Source of the DNA: an uncultured Bacilli bacterium
GTDB taxonomy: Bacteria > Bacillota_I > Bacilli_A > RF39 > UBA660
Direction of reading: 5' to 3'
DNA length: 44,310 bases
NCBI GenBank assembly: GCA_944371685.1
Contig: CALVXV010000001.1
Span: 1 to 44,310 of the forward strand
Of this stretch, positions 1-7,667 are shown in pieces. A model generated the notes under the pieces. The model did not search any database, was not told the origin of the DNA, and saw nothing but the letters and a program-made list of their open reading frames with translations. Made by a program: the position numbers and the translations under genes. The first letter of the stretch is position 1; every line of letters starts with the position of its first letter.

Positions 1-1
1 A

Positions 2-73
2 GAAGTAGCTAGTGAAATTATCGATTTAATTACAACTTATTGTAGTGGCAAAGTTAAAATCATCTATAAATAA
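2..73 (+). CDS. 3' end of an unidentified gene (partial)
   Basis: An open frame runs in from the left edge and ends at TAA (71-73), giving 23 residues that end GKVKIIYK. The composition looks coding (mixed hydrophobic and acidic helix, then a basic strand), but the piece is too short to assign to a family. In Bacillus the gene before a DUF1292 gene is usually ruvX. This tail does not resemble a RuvX C-terminus that I recognise. A promoter follows at 192-220, so the next gene is transcribed separately. Confidence 0.4.
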   Translation, partial: EVASEIIDLITTYCSGKVKIIYK

Positions 74-178
74 TTTTGACAAAATATTTATTCAATTATA
101 ATTTATAATATTTAGGTATTAATTTTATAAAAATATCGCAAACTAAATATAGAAAAATGGTAAAAAAAAGTAAAGTAG

Positions 179-220
179 TTGACAAAAAACGTTGTCAAAC
201 TAAAAAGCGTCTGCTATAAT
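179..220 (+). promoter_or_regulatory. Promoter with overlapping 7-bp inverted repeat
   Basis: An extended -10 (TGC then TATAAT, 212-220) lies 17 bp after a TTGTCA -35 (192-197). The -35 is the right arm of a perfect inverted repeat: TTGACAA (179-185), 6 bp, TTGTCAA (192-198). A protein bound to the repeat would cover the -35, so it may be an operator, although a chance second TTGACA cannot be excluded. It drives the DUF1292 gene starting at 245. Confidence 0.65.
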
Positions 221-244
221 TAATAATAGAATGGAGGGGTTTGT

Positions 245-508
245 ATGGATAAGCTACAAATACTTAAAGTCAAAAAATCCAATGGGGAAGAAGTAGAAGC
301 TGAAGTATTGCTTTGCTTTGAACTAGAAAAAACAGGAAAAAAATACATCTTATATACTTTTAATGAAATAGATGACAAAGACATGGAAACAATTCATGCA
401 GCTGTTTTAAATGAAACTGATGAAGGATATCAATTAGATAAAATTCCAGCTGATGAATGGAAAGATGTTAAAGAAGTAATGCGTGAAATTATTAGAAATG
501 AGGAGTGA
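245..508 (+). CDS. DUF1292 family protein (YrzB-like)
   Basis: This 87-residue acidic protein has the DUF1292 pattern: a central FELEKTGKKYILYTF strand pair followed by an acidic stretch and a C-terminal helix. Length and layout match YrzB-type proteins of Bacilli, which are small, cytoplasmic and without an established function. The start is ATG 245 after a GGAGGGG site at 233-239. The next gene starts 6 bp after the stop codon, so the two are very likely cotranscribed from the promoter at 192-220. In Bacillus this family sits with alaS and ruvX. Those genes are not visible here, apart from an unidentified tail at the window edge. Confidence 0.85.
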   Translation: MDKLQILKVKKSNGEEVEAEVLLCFELEKTGKKYILYTFNEIDDKDMETIHAAVLNETDEGYQLDKIPADEWKDVKEVMREIIRNEE

Positions 509-513
509 TTATA

Positions 514-2208
514 ATGGACGAAAATAAAGAAATACAAGCAAAATTAAATGATGACAACTTAATAAAGTTAAGCCATAAGAGAACGGGAGCCCTAAAAAAA
601 CTTTTCAAAAAAGTCATGAATGGAGCAGTTACTGTTGTCTCTCATGTTCCAGGAGCCAAATTCATTGTTCCTAAGATAACTGAAAAAATTGGTCAGATTA
701 AAGAAAATGTCCTTGAGTCTCAAATGTCAGATGAAGCGTTAACTCCAAAGCCAGTTTTAGACGTGAAAGAACCTGTTAAAACACCAGAACCAAAACCGGT
801 TACACCTGTTCAAGAATCTGAAAAACAAACAGAGTCATCTCAAAGTACATCAATTCCGGAGACAACTATTTTTGGAACTCCAGTATCTGTAGAGCCAGAA
901 CATAGTCCTATGACTACAGAAAATGAAGACTTTAAAGAACCAGAACAAGAGAAAAAGCCTATAAAAACTATCTTCCCTAAAAAATTGTTGGCTAGTAAGC
1001 CAAAAATAGAAACTGCACCTATAACTGAAGAAAAACCACTTAAAGTGGCTGAACCAACAGTTCAAGAATCTACACCAATTGACTTAAATATACTTGGATC
1101 TATTAATGATACAGATATTAACAATAAAGTTGAAGAAGAACAAAAAACACAAGTATCAGATAATGACCACTTAAAAGAATCTAGAAAACAGTATGGTGAC
1201 TTAATTAAATTTAACACATGGCAAGAATATTTTCATTCATTCTCTAAAGAGGAAGTTGAAAAGAAAAACGAAGATGGTACTATGCTTAAAGGAACAGACT
1301 TTATCAGTATCAGATTAGACCAAGCTGAGACTATTAAAAGAATCACACAGGCTGAAGAAACTGAACGTCAGGCCACTATTAGTAGTTTAAAAATTGAAAT
1401 TGAAGATAGAATCACAAAAGTTCAAGCAAATAGGGATAAGGTTGCAGAATTAAAACAAGAAATTACTGCTCGCAATAAAGAAACTGCTGAATTAAATGCA
1501 GAAAATAAAAAGGCTCGTATTCAAGTAAATTCTTTGAATAATGAAAGTAAAGAAGCTAATGATAAAATTGATGAAATGGATGACATTATTGGTCAATTAA
1601 CAGACCCCGATTATCAACCAAAGAGAAAAGCAGAAACTAAAAAAGTGGATTCTAAGACATTAGCAGCCAGAAAAAGAGTCAACGAAATTACTAAGGAATT
1701 AGAAAAAGAACTTGAAGATAATAAGAAAAAAGATGAGATAGCAAAAGTGTCTGCTGGAAGTAAAGCTGCTGCAAAAAAAGAAGTAGCCAAAGCTAAAAAA
1801 GCTACTAAAACAGTAGAAATCGACGCTCCAAAGGTCAAAAAAACAACTACCACAAAAGAAATTAAACCAAAAGTAGTAGTACCTCAAGTACAAGAAGCTT
1901 CATTAGCAGATGAACTAGCCGATTTTGATAATGAAAAGGTTGAAACTCCAAAATCTGTAGTATTGGAATCAACTAACCCAGATTATCCAGGCACTTTTAC
2001 AGTTGGTAATAGTGGATTAAGTGCTAGCTGGAAAAATTCACCTATGACAAAAGAAGACTTTAATATGGGCTTTGATAATGATACTAGAGCTAAAATTGGA
2101 CAAGAAGCTTATGATAAATTTTTAAATAGTGATGGTTCATTATCTTTTGATGAAGCTAAAGATCAAGTTGCTGAGCAATACACTCAATCTAAAGGTAGAA
2201 CAAAATAA
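514..2208 (+). CDS. Large coiled-coil, low-complexity protein of unknown function
   Basis: I do not recognise this 564-residue protein. The start is ATG 514, 8 bp after AGGAG (501-505). An in-frame GTG at 505 lies inside that site and is unlikely. Residues 1-75 form a basic amphipathic region. Residues 75-230 are rich in Pro, Glu, Lys and Thr and look disordered. About 255-385 has heptad-like Glu/Lys/Leu helices typical of a coiled coil. About 385-465 is Lys/Ala rich. The last 90 residues are compact, with an acidic FLNSDGSLSFDEA stretch that resembles an EF-hand-like loop only superficially. There is no signal peptide or membrane segment. It forms an operon with the DUF1292 gene and is followed by a clear terminator. 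A scaffold or envelope-associated filament would fit, but that is a guess. Confidence 0.75.
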   Translation: MDENKEIQAKLNDDNLIKLSHKRTGALKKLFKKVMNGAVTVVSHVPGAKFIVPKITEKIGQIKENVLESQMSDEALTPKPVLDVKEPVKTPEPKPVTPVQESEKQTESSQSTSIPETTIFGTPVSVEPEHSPMTTENEDFKEPEQEKKPIKTIFPKKLLASKPKIETAPITEEKPLKVAEPTVQESTPIDLNILGSINDTDINNKVEEEQKTQVSDNDHLKESRKQYGDLIKFNTWQEYFHSFSKEEVEKKNEDGTMLKGTDFISIRLDQAETIKRITQAEETERQATISSLKIEIEDRITKVQANRDKVAELKQEITARNKETAELNAENKKARIQVNSLNNESKEANDKIDEMDDIIGQLTDPDYQPKRKAETKKVDSKTLAARKRVNEITKELEKELEDNKKKDEIAKVSAGSKAAAKKEVAKAKKATKTVEIDAPKVKKTTTTKEIKPKVVVPQVQEASLADELADFDNEKVETPKSVVLESTNPDYPGTFTVGNSGLSASWKNSPMTKEDFNMGFDNDTRAKIGQEAYDKFLNSDGSLSFDEAKDQVAEQYTQSKGRTK

Positions 2209-2232
2209 ATAATTTTACGTAAAAAGATTAAT

Positions 2233-2260
2233 AGCACCGAGTACTTTTCGGTGCTTTTAT
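2233..2260 (+). terminator. Rho-independent terminator
   Basis: AGCACCGA (2233-2240) pairs with TCGGTGCT (2248-2255) around a 7-nt loop, followed by TTTAT. It ends the operon formed by 245-508 and 514-2208. Confidence 0.85.
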
Positions 2261-2288
2261 TGTAATTTCACTAGCACTATGCTATACT
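2260..2288 (+). promoter_or_regulatory. Promoter of the nfeD-SPFH operon
   Basis: TTGTAA (2260-2265), a 17-bp spacer, then an extended -10: TGC followed by TATACT (2283-2288). It begins within the T-tract of the preceding terminator, which is tight but plausible. Confidence 0.65.
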
Positions 2289-2310
2289 ATAGAAGTAGGA
2301 GGAGATAAGT

Positions 2311-2736
2311 TTGGAACAATGGGTAGTATGGTTAATTATCGTTATTTTACTTGCTTTAATTGAAATCACAACAATTAATTTAACAACCGTTTGGTTTGTG
2401 GCTAGTGGTATTTTAGCCCTTATAGTTTCTTTATATGTCGATAATTATATACTTCAATTTGGTATTTTTGTTATAGTTGGCGTCATATTATTAATTACCA
2501 CCAAACCATTTTTAACCAAATTTATAAAACAACATAAAGTTAGAACTAATGTTGATAGGATTATTGGTATGACAGGTGTTGTTACTGAAAAAATAGGTAA
2601 AAATGAAGATGGAGAAGTCAAAGTCGACGGAAAAAAATGGACAGCTTATGCAGATAAGGCTATAAAAAAAGGTGATTTGGTTAAAATATTGGAAATAAAA
2701 GGGGTAAAAATAAAAGTTGAAAAGATAGGAGAGTAA
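2311..2736 (+). CDS. NfeD-like membrane protein
   Basis: 141 residues. Two to three hydrophobic helices fill residues 1-75 (WLIIVILLALIEITTINLTT is typical of the family). Then comes a soluble C-terminal OB-fold domain at about 85-141 with G-x-V and K-G-x-x-V-K-I elements. Small NfeD proteins partner with SPFH/flotillin-type proteins in membrane microdomains, and the next gene, 1 bp away, encodes such a partner. The start is TTG 2311, set by AGGAGG at 2297-2302. The nearby ATG codons are out of frame. The promoter is at 2260-2288. Confidence 0.88.
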   Translation: MEQWVVWLIIVILLALIEITTINLTTVWFVASGILALIVSLYVDNYILQFGIFVIVGVILLITTKPFLTKFIKQHKVRTNVDRIIGMTGVVTEKIGKNEDGEVKVDGKKWTAYADKAIKKGDLVKILEIKGVKIKVEKIGE

Positions 2737-2737
2737 T

Positions 2738-3631
2738 ATGTCAGTACTTATTGTTATTTTAGTTTTAGTTTTAGTTATTGTGATACCAAATATTAAAGTG
2801 GTACCACAATCTATGTGTTATATCATTGAACGTTTAGGTTCTTATTATGCAACTTGGACAAATGGACTTCATGTGAAGATTCCTTTTGTTGATAGAGTTG
2901 CGGGAGTTATTAGTTTAAAAGAAAAAGTAAAAGATTTTCCACCACAACCAGTTATTACTAAGGATAATGTAACTATGCAAATAGATACTGTTGTTTATTT
3001 TCAAATAACTGATCCAAAATTATATACATATGGTGTTGAAAATCCGATTAGTGCTATTGAAAATTTAACAGCTACTACTCTTAGAAATATTATTGGTGAA
3101 TTGGAATTAGACCAAACCTTAACATCTAGAGATATTATTAACTCTAAAATGCGTTCTATACTAGATGAAGCAACAGATCCTTGGGGAATAAAAATTAACC
3201 GTGTCGAAGTAAAAAATATTTTACCACCTCATGATATTCAAGAAGCCATGGAAAAACAGATGCGTGCTGAAAGAGAAAGAAGAGAAAAAATTCTTCAAGC
3301 CGAAGGCGAAAAGAAGTCAAGTGTTTTAATTGCTGAAGGTAATAAAGAAAGTTTAATTTTGCAAGCTGAGGCCGCTAAAGAAGCGCAAATTAAAAAAGCT
3401 GAAGGTGAAGCAGAAGCTATTTTAAAGCGTAGTCAAGCCGAAGCTGAAGCTATAAAAAATTTAAAAGAAGCTGGAGCTGATAAGTCAGTTTTAACCTTAA
3501 GAAGTTTTGATGCTTTAGCTAATATGGCTAATGGTCAAGCCACTAAGATAATTGTGCCTTCTAACTTACAAGATTTAGCCACTTTAGGAACAACTTTATC
3601 GGAAATGTTTAAAGATACTAAAAGCAAATAA
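2738..3631 (+). CDS. SPFH/stomatin-family membrane protein (QmcA/slipin type)
   Basis: 297 residues. An N-terminal membrane helix (2-18) is followed by the SPFH/band 7 domain (about 20-190), with the family elements YIIERLGSYYATWTNGLHVKIPF and VITKDNVTMQIDTVVYFQI. After that come the charged coiled coil with repeated AEGE/AEAE motifs (about 170-245) and a short C-terminal region. Such proteins form ring-like oligomers on the cytoplasmic membrane and affect membrane organisation and protease access. It is translationally close to nfeD (1-bp gap), matching the usual NfeD-stomatin operon. The terminator overlaps its stop codon. Confidence 0.92.
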   Translation: MSVLIVILVLVLVIVIPNIKVVPQSMCYIIERLGSYYATWTNGLHVKIPFVDRVAGVISLKEKVKDFPPQPVITKDNVTMQIDTVVYFQITDPKLYTYGVENPISAIENLTATTLRNIIGELELDQTLTSRDIINSKMRSILDEATDPWGIKINRVEVKNILPPHDIQEAMEKQMRAERERREKILQAEGEKKSSVLIAEGNKESLILQAEAAKEAQIKKAEGEAEAILKRSQAEAEAIKNLKEAGADKSVLTLRSFDALANMANGQATKIIVPSNLQDLATLGTTLSEMFKDTKSK

Positions 3632-3651
3632 TTAAATTGTTTGCTTTTTTT
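3621..3651 (+). terminator. Rho-independent terminator overlapping a stop codon
   Basis: AAAGCAAA (3621-3628) pairs with TTTGCTTT (3640-3647), followed by a T-run. The 5' arm contains the last codons of the SPFH gene. Confidence 0.8.
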
Positions 3652-3746
3652 GACATTTTTTTGAGTAGCTTTTTTTTAAAATATATTTAGGTGATAAAAA
3701 TGACTTATAAATATCATATCTATGATGAAATAATAACTATTTATTA

Positions 3747-3775
3747 GTATATTTACAGAAAATTATCCATAAAAT
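3747..3775 (+). promoter_or_regulatory. Candidate sigma-E-type (mother-cell) promoter of yqfC-yqfD
   Basis: GTATATT (3747-3753), a 14-bp spacer, then CATAAAAT (3768-3775). This is close to the Bacillus sigma-E pattern of an ATATT-like -35 and a CATACAAT-like -10. yqfC/yqfD homologues belong to the sporulation set. The expected transcript start is only about 10 nt before the ATG, leaving just the GGGTGAT site as leader. Confidence 0.5.
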
Positions 3776-3790
3776 TATATGGGTGATATC

Positions 3791-4024
3791 ATGTTTAAAG
3801 ATTTACGTGATTATATTTTAGAAAATGAATTTAAAATAACTATTTTTACAAATAAAATTGATATTTTAAATTATTTAGAAATTGATCATTTTGATGATGT
3901 TAAAATTATTGTAAGATTTACAAAAGGATTAGTAATTATTAAAGGTGATAATCTAACAATTTCAAAATTGCTTAATGATGAACTTTTAATTTTAGGAAAT
4001 ATTAAAAGTATTGAGTTTCAATGA
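3791..4024 (+). CDS. yqfC: Sporulation protein YqfC (YabP/YqfC family)
   Basis: This 77-residue protein is almost all beta-strand, with the family core VRFTKGLVIIKGDNLTISKL (about 44-63) and a terminal IKSIEF strand. YabP/YqfC proteins are small sporulation proteins usually placed directly before yqfD, as here. The stop overlaps the yqfD start (ATGA, 4021-4024). I take ATG 3791, preceded by GGGTGAT. An in-frame ATG at 3779 would remove that ribosome site. A sigma-E-like promoter lies at 3747-3775. The precise molecular role is unknown. Confidence 0.85.
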   Translation: MFKDLRDYILENEFKITIFTNKIDILNYLEIDHFDDVKIIVRFTKGLVIIKGDNLTISKLLNDELLILGNIKSIEFQ

Positions 4025-5169
4025 TTGATAAATTAATTAGTAAAGTTTCCTTAAATATAAAAGGAAAAAATATTAATAGGTTCATCAAAAAATTAAGGCA
4101 TCAAAAAATCGAGATTTTATCCATTAAATATAAAGATGCAAATCAAGCTGATATCATCATTTATAAAAAAGATTATGAAACTGTTTTAAAAATAAAAAGT
4201 ATTTATGAGATAGCAGAGTTAGATGTTTTTGGATTAATTAAAATTAAAAGAAAACTAAAATTGTCCAAGCATCTAATAATTATAACTGTAATTATGTTTA
4301 TTTTATTTTTGATTTTAACTCATGTAATTTTTGATGTTGAAGTTATACATTCAAACAAAGAACTTAGAACTCTTTTGCTTAATGAGTTAAAAAAAGATGG
4401 TATTAAAACCTTTTCGTTAAAAAAATCATATGATGAGATAAATAAAATTAAAGAAAAGATTATGAATAAATTTCCAGACCAAATAGAATGGTTAGAAATT
4501 GAAGAAAATGGGACTAAATATACAGTTAGAGTGGAAGAAAGAACTATTATTACTAAGGATGATAATAATACACCAAGAAATATAGTAGCTAAAAAAGATG
4601 GTGTTTTAAAAAAAGTTATTGCTAAAAAAGGTGATATCGTTAAGGATATGAATGATTATGTTAAAAAAGGTGACTTAATTGTAAATGGTGAACTTATCTT
4701 TAATGATGAAGTAAAAGGAAAAGTCAAAGCTGAAGGTGAAGCTTTTGCGGAAGTTTGGTATGTCACTAAAACGGAGTATCCAATGTTTACTTTTAAAGAA
4801 GAAAAAACTGATAACATTAAAAATGTTTATGCAATTAAATTTTTAAATCATACTTTTGAATTAACTTTTAATAAATTTAAAACTAAAAAAATAGAAGAAC
4901 AAGAAATTTTAAAACATAATTTAATTCCATTAAAAATAGTTAAACAAAAACAAACTGAAACCAAAGTGACTGATGAGATTTTAACTGTTGAAGAAGCTAT
5001 TTCTAAAGCTAAACAAAAAGCTGAAACAGATATTAAGAAAAAACTTTCGAAAGGAGAATACATCATTCGTAGTAAATATTTGAAAAGTACCGTCAAAGAG
5101 AGTATAGTAGAAGTAGAAATGTTTTTCGCCGTTTATGAAAACATTACTGACTATGCAGAAATAGGGTGA
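4021..5169 (+). CDS. yqfD: Sporulation protein YqfD
   Basis: 382 residues, the usual YqfD length. The N-terminal cytoplasmic domain (1-85) is followed by one membrane helix (about 88-108, IIITVIMFILFLILTHVIF). A long extracytoplasmic part then carries POTRA-like strands, a biotinyl-like K-K-G-D element (about 205-225) and a C-terminal YSIRK-free beta region. YqfD is required for efficient sporulation in Bacillus and is expressed in the mother cell. The 4-bp overlap with yqfC indicates coupled translation. The next gene starts 5 bp after the stop, so the operon probably continues through vanZ and ybeY. Confidence 0.88.
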   Translation: MIDKLISKVSLNIKGKNINRFIKKLRHQKIEILSIKYKDANQADIIIYKKDYETVLKIKSIYEIAELDVFGLIKIKRKLKLSKHLIIITVIMFILFLILTHVIFDVEVIHSNKELRTLLLNELKKDGIKTFSLKKSYDEINKIKEKIMNKFPDQIEWLEIEENGTKYTVRVEERTIITKDDNNTPRNIVAKKDGVLKKVIAKKGDIVKDMNDYVKKGDLIVNGELIFNDEVKGKVKAEGEAFAEVWYVTKTEYPMFTFKEEKTDNIKNVYAIKFLNHTFELTFNKFKTKKIEEQEILKHNLIPLKIVKQKQTETKVTDEILTVEEAISKAKQKAETDIKKKLSKGEYIIRSKYLKSTVKESIVEVEMFFAVYENITDYAEIG

Positions 5170-5174
5170 TGTAG

Positions 5175-5786
5175 ATGATTAGAAGAAGTTTGCTTGAAAT
5201 ATTAGGTCAGGTATGGCCAACCATCCTAATTAGTAGTGTTATTGCTGTAAGTATGCGTTTAGTTTATTTAATTAAAAACAAACAAAAAATAGTTTTCTAT
5301 AAAGAACTACTTTCGTTAATTTTTATAATTTATGTTCTATGTTTATTCTACGTTGTCACGTTCCAAGATGTTGGATGGTCTAGTTCTAACTTTATTCCTT
5401 TTAAAGAAATGTTTAGATATAGTTTGGGAAGTAATTTATTTATAAAAAATGTTTTGGGCAATATTATCATGTTTGTTCCATATGGATTTTTTGTGTCATA
5501 TTATTTAGATTTAAAAAAGCCTTGGTCTGTCTTTTTCTTAATTTTACTTGTATCTGCTTCAATTGAAACTACACAACTGTTAATCGGCCGAGTATTTGAT
5601 ATTGATGATATTATCTTAAATCTTATTGGAGGAATGTTGGGATTTGGAATATATAAACTTATAAATATTATAAATAACCATCTTCCTGCAGTATTGAAAA
5701 ATCCTATAGTTTATAATATAATTATAGTGTTATGTAGTATTTTAATGGCTATGTATATGTTTAATTTAATAGAATTAGGAGTATAA
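5175..5786 (+). CDS. VanZ family membrane protein
   Basis: 203 residues with about five membrane helices. The VanZ signature region is present: SNFIPFKEM (about 74-82), then a conserved GNIIMFVPYGF loop (about 96-106) and SIETTQLLIGRVFDIDDIILN (about 134-154). VanZ homologues are linked to low-level teicoplanin resistance in Enterococcus, but most family members have no defined role. Here it occupies the position where Bacillus has phoH, between yqfD and ybeY. Start ATG 5175 follows GGGTGAT. The gap to ybeY is 2 bp, so it is inside the operon. Confidence 0.87.
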   Translation: MIRRSLLEILGQVWPTILISSVIAVSMRLVYLIKNKQKIVFYKELLSLIFIIYVLCLFYVVTFQDVGWSSSNFIPFKEMFRYSLGSNLFIKNVLGNIIMFVPYGFFVSYYLDLKKPWSVFFLILLVSASIETTQLLIGRVFDIDDIILNLIGGMLGFGIYKLINIINNHLPAVLKNPIVYNIIIVLCSILMAMYMFNLIELGV

Positions 5787-5788
5787 TC

Positions 5789-6235
5789 ATGAATAATTAT
5801 GAAGTATTTAATGAAACCGATGAAAATATTGATATCGATGAAGAAAAAAAAATAATTGATTTTGCTTTAAAACATGAAAATTTAAACAATGTAACATTTA
5901 ACGTAATTTTTGTCGATAGTGATAAGATAACAAAGTTAAATAGAGATTATCGAGGTATTGATAGGGAAACCGATGTTATTAGTTTTGCCTTAGAGGATGG
6001 GGAGGCTAATATTAATTTTGAATTTGGTAGACTTTTAGGGGATATTTATATATGTGTTCCAAAAATGAAGGCTCAAGCGCAGGAATATGGACATAGTTTA
6101 GATAGAGAAATGGGATTTTTAACTATTCATGGACTACTTCATTTATTAGGTTATGATCATATGACAAAAGATGAAGAAAAAATTATGTTTGCAAAACAGG
6201 AGGAAATTTTAAATGCCTACGGTCTCAAGAGATGA
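5789..6235 (+). CDS. ybeY: Endoribonuclease YbeY
   Basis: 148 residues, the normal size. The zinc site HGLLHLLGYDH (about residues 113-123) has the three family histidines. RGIDRETDVISFALEDGE (about 52-70) is the conserved substrate-side segment. YbeY is a metal-dependent single-strand RNase used in 16S rRNA 3' maturation and ribosome quality control. Start ATG 5789 comes 11 bp after GGAG inside the end of vanZ. The gene overlaps dgkA by 23 bp and the AGGAGG for dgkA lies inside ybeY, so translation is probably coupled. Confidence 0.95.
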   Translation: MNNYEVFNETDENIDIDEEKKIIDFALKHENLNNVTFNVIFVDSDKITKLNRDYRGIDRETDVISFALEDGEANINFEFGRLLGDIYICVPKMKAQAQEYGHSLDREMGFLTIHGLLHLLGYDHMTKDEEKIMFAKQEEILNAYGLKR

Positions 6236-6614
6236 ATTAAAAAAAAGAGGAATACATAGATTATTTAAGAGTTTTTCTTACGCTATTGATGGTTTAAAAT
6301 ATGCTTTTAAATATGAACAAAATATTTTAGTGCATACATTAGCTATGATTTTAGTTATTATTGCTGGTTTTATATTTAAAATATCTTTATTTGAGTGGTT
6401 AGTACTTTTTTTAATAATAGGTTTAGTCATTGCTACCGAACTCATAAATACCAGTATTGAAGCGACTATTGATTTAGTGACAAAAGAAATTCATCCATTA
6501 GCTAAAATAGCTAAGGATACTGCGGCTGCGGCTGTTTTAGTTTTTGGTTTAACGGCTATTGCGATTGGATGTATTATTTTTATACCTAAAATTTTAGTAT
6601 TAATAGGAGGATAA
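6213..6614 (+). CDS. dgkA: Diacylglycerol/undecaprenol kinase (DgkA family)
   Basis: 133 residues with three membrane helices. The catalytic signature is visible as ELINTSIEATIDLV (about 73-86) and AKIAKDTAAAAVLV (about 95-108). In Gram-positive bacteria this family phosphorylates undecaprenol and feeds the lipid carrier of wall synthesis. The start at ATG 6213 is preceded by AGGAGG, and the gene overlaps ybeY. It ends 2 bp before era. Bacillus has cdd between dgkA and era; cdd is missing here. Confidence 0.93.
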   Translation: MPTVSRDELKKRGIHRLFKSFSYAIDGLKYAFKYEQNILVHTLAMILVIIAGFIFKISLFEWLVLFLIIGLVIATELINTSIEATIDLVTKEIHPLAKIAKDTAAAAVLVFGLTAIAIGCIIFIPKILVLIGG

Positions 6615-6616
6615 AT

Positions 6617-7504
6617 ATGCGTAGTGGATTTGTAAGTTTTGTAGGAAGGCCAAACGTTGGTAAATCAACTCTTTTAAATCAAATAATTGGTAGCAAAATT
6701 GCTATTACGTCAGATAAACCACAGACAACTAGAAATATTATTCAAGGTATTTATAATGATAATGATACGCAAATTGTTTTTGTGGATACTCCGGGTATTC
6801 ATAAACCTACTCATAAACTTGGTCAAATATTAAATAGGGGAGCATATTACAGTATTGATGATGTCGATGTTGTATGTTTACTTGTAGATGCTCATGCTGG
6901 TTTAGGTAAAGGTGATAAGTATATTATCGAAAGGCTTAATGATATAAATAAACCGGTTATTTTAATAATTAACAAAATAGATGGTTTATCTAAAGACGAA
7001 ATATTTTTAAAAATAAACGAATATAAAGATTTATATAATTTTGCTGAAATTGTGCCGATTTCTGCTTTGAAAAATAAAAATATTGACGAATTAATTAAAG
7101 TAATTAAGGATTATTTACCTGATAATATAAAATATTTTGATGAAAGTATTAAAACTAACAGAAGTATGCAATTTATGATTGCTGAGACAGTTAGAGAAAA
7201 AATTTTGTGGCTTACTAAAGAAGAAGTTCCGCATTCTGTAACATGTGTTTTGGAAAAGGTTTTAAAAGATAAAGATAAAAGTATTATTAATGTAGCGATT
7301 ATTGTTGATAGAGATTCACTAAAAAAAATTATTATTGGTAAGCATGGTAGTATGATTAAGAAGATTGGTACTTTGGCAAGAAAAGATTTAGAGCAAGTTT
7401 TAGGTATGAAAGTATATTTAGAATTATATGTTAAAACGATTGAAAAATGGCGAGATAGAGAAAAGTATTTAAATGAATTTAATTTTAATGATTTTACTGA
7501 ATAA
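6617..7504 (+). CDS. era: GTPase Era
   Basis: 295 residues with all Ras-like motifs: G1 GRPNVGKST (about 9-17), G3 DTPGIH (about 58-63), G4 NKID (about 119-122) and G5 SAL (about 149-151). A C-terminal KH domain carries IIGKHGSMIKKIG (about 235-247). Era binds the 3' end of 16S rRNA and promotes 30S maturation, the same process as YbeY upstream. RBS GGAGG ends 6 bp before the ATG. The end of the gene is followed by yqzL and recO, the standard Bacilli order. Confidence 0.97.
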   Translation: MRSGFVSFVGRPNVGKSTLLNQIIGSKIAITSDKPQTTRNIIQGIYNDNDTQIVFVDTPGIHKPTHKLGQILNRGAYYSIDDVDVVCLLVDAHAGLGKGDKYIIERLNDINKPVILIINKIDGLSKDEIFLKINEYKDLYNFAEIVPISALKNKNIDELIKVIKDYLPDNIKYFDESIKTNRSMQFMIAETVREKILWLTKEEVPHSVTCVLEKVLKDKDKSIINVAIIVDRDSLKKIIIGKHGSMIKKIGTLARKDLEQVLGMKVYLELYVKTIEKWRDREKYLNEFNFNDFTE

Positions 7505-7544
7505 AATATACTATAAATCATCAAGATAATAATGGGTGATACGA

Positions 7545-7667
7545 ATGAATAAAAAGGATTTATGGAACTTGTTTAGATTAACAGGGAAAATAGAATATTA
7601 TTTAAAGTATAAAGAAATAGAGGATAAGGATGAATTTAGAGGAAGTAACGGGAATAATTGTAAATGA
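7545..7667 (+). CDS. yqzL: YqzL-like small protein
   Basis: This is a 40-residue ORF with RBS GGGTGAT (7534-7540) and ATG 7545. The sequence starts MNKKDLWNLFRLTGKIEYYL, matching the YqzL pattern (aromatic WxLF, then TGxIExYLxYKE). It lies between era and recO, exactly where Bacilli carry yqzL. It overlaps the start of recO by 38 bp in another frame and is easily missed by length cut-offs. The function is unknown. Recognition rests on the short motif plus position. Confidence 0.75.
   Translation: MNKKDLWNLFRLTGKIEYYLKYKEIEDKDEFRGSNGNNCK

Noticed and set aside
850..1065. Minus-strand ORF inside the coiled-coil gene (and similar ones at 1614-1853 and 1699-1893)
   Set aside because: Phe/Ser/Leu-rich translations with no ribosome site, mirroring a Lys/Glu-rich gene on the other strand.
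2213..2224. TTTTACGTAAAA palindrome after the coiled-coil gene
   Set aside because: A 12-bp AT-rich palindrome between a stop codon and a terminator, with no promoter for it to act on.
3700..3747. 15-residue ORF (MTYKYHIYDEIITIY) with AGGTGAT upstream
   Set aside because: It has a plausible ribosome site, but it is too short to support and overlaps the -35 of the yqfC promoter by one base. Chance is likely in AT-rich DNA.
7111..7524. Minus-strand 137-codon ORF over era
   Set aside because: It covers the era KH domain and has shadow-type composition. era has all GTPase motifs.
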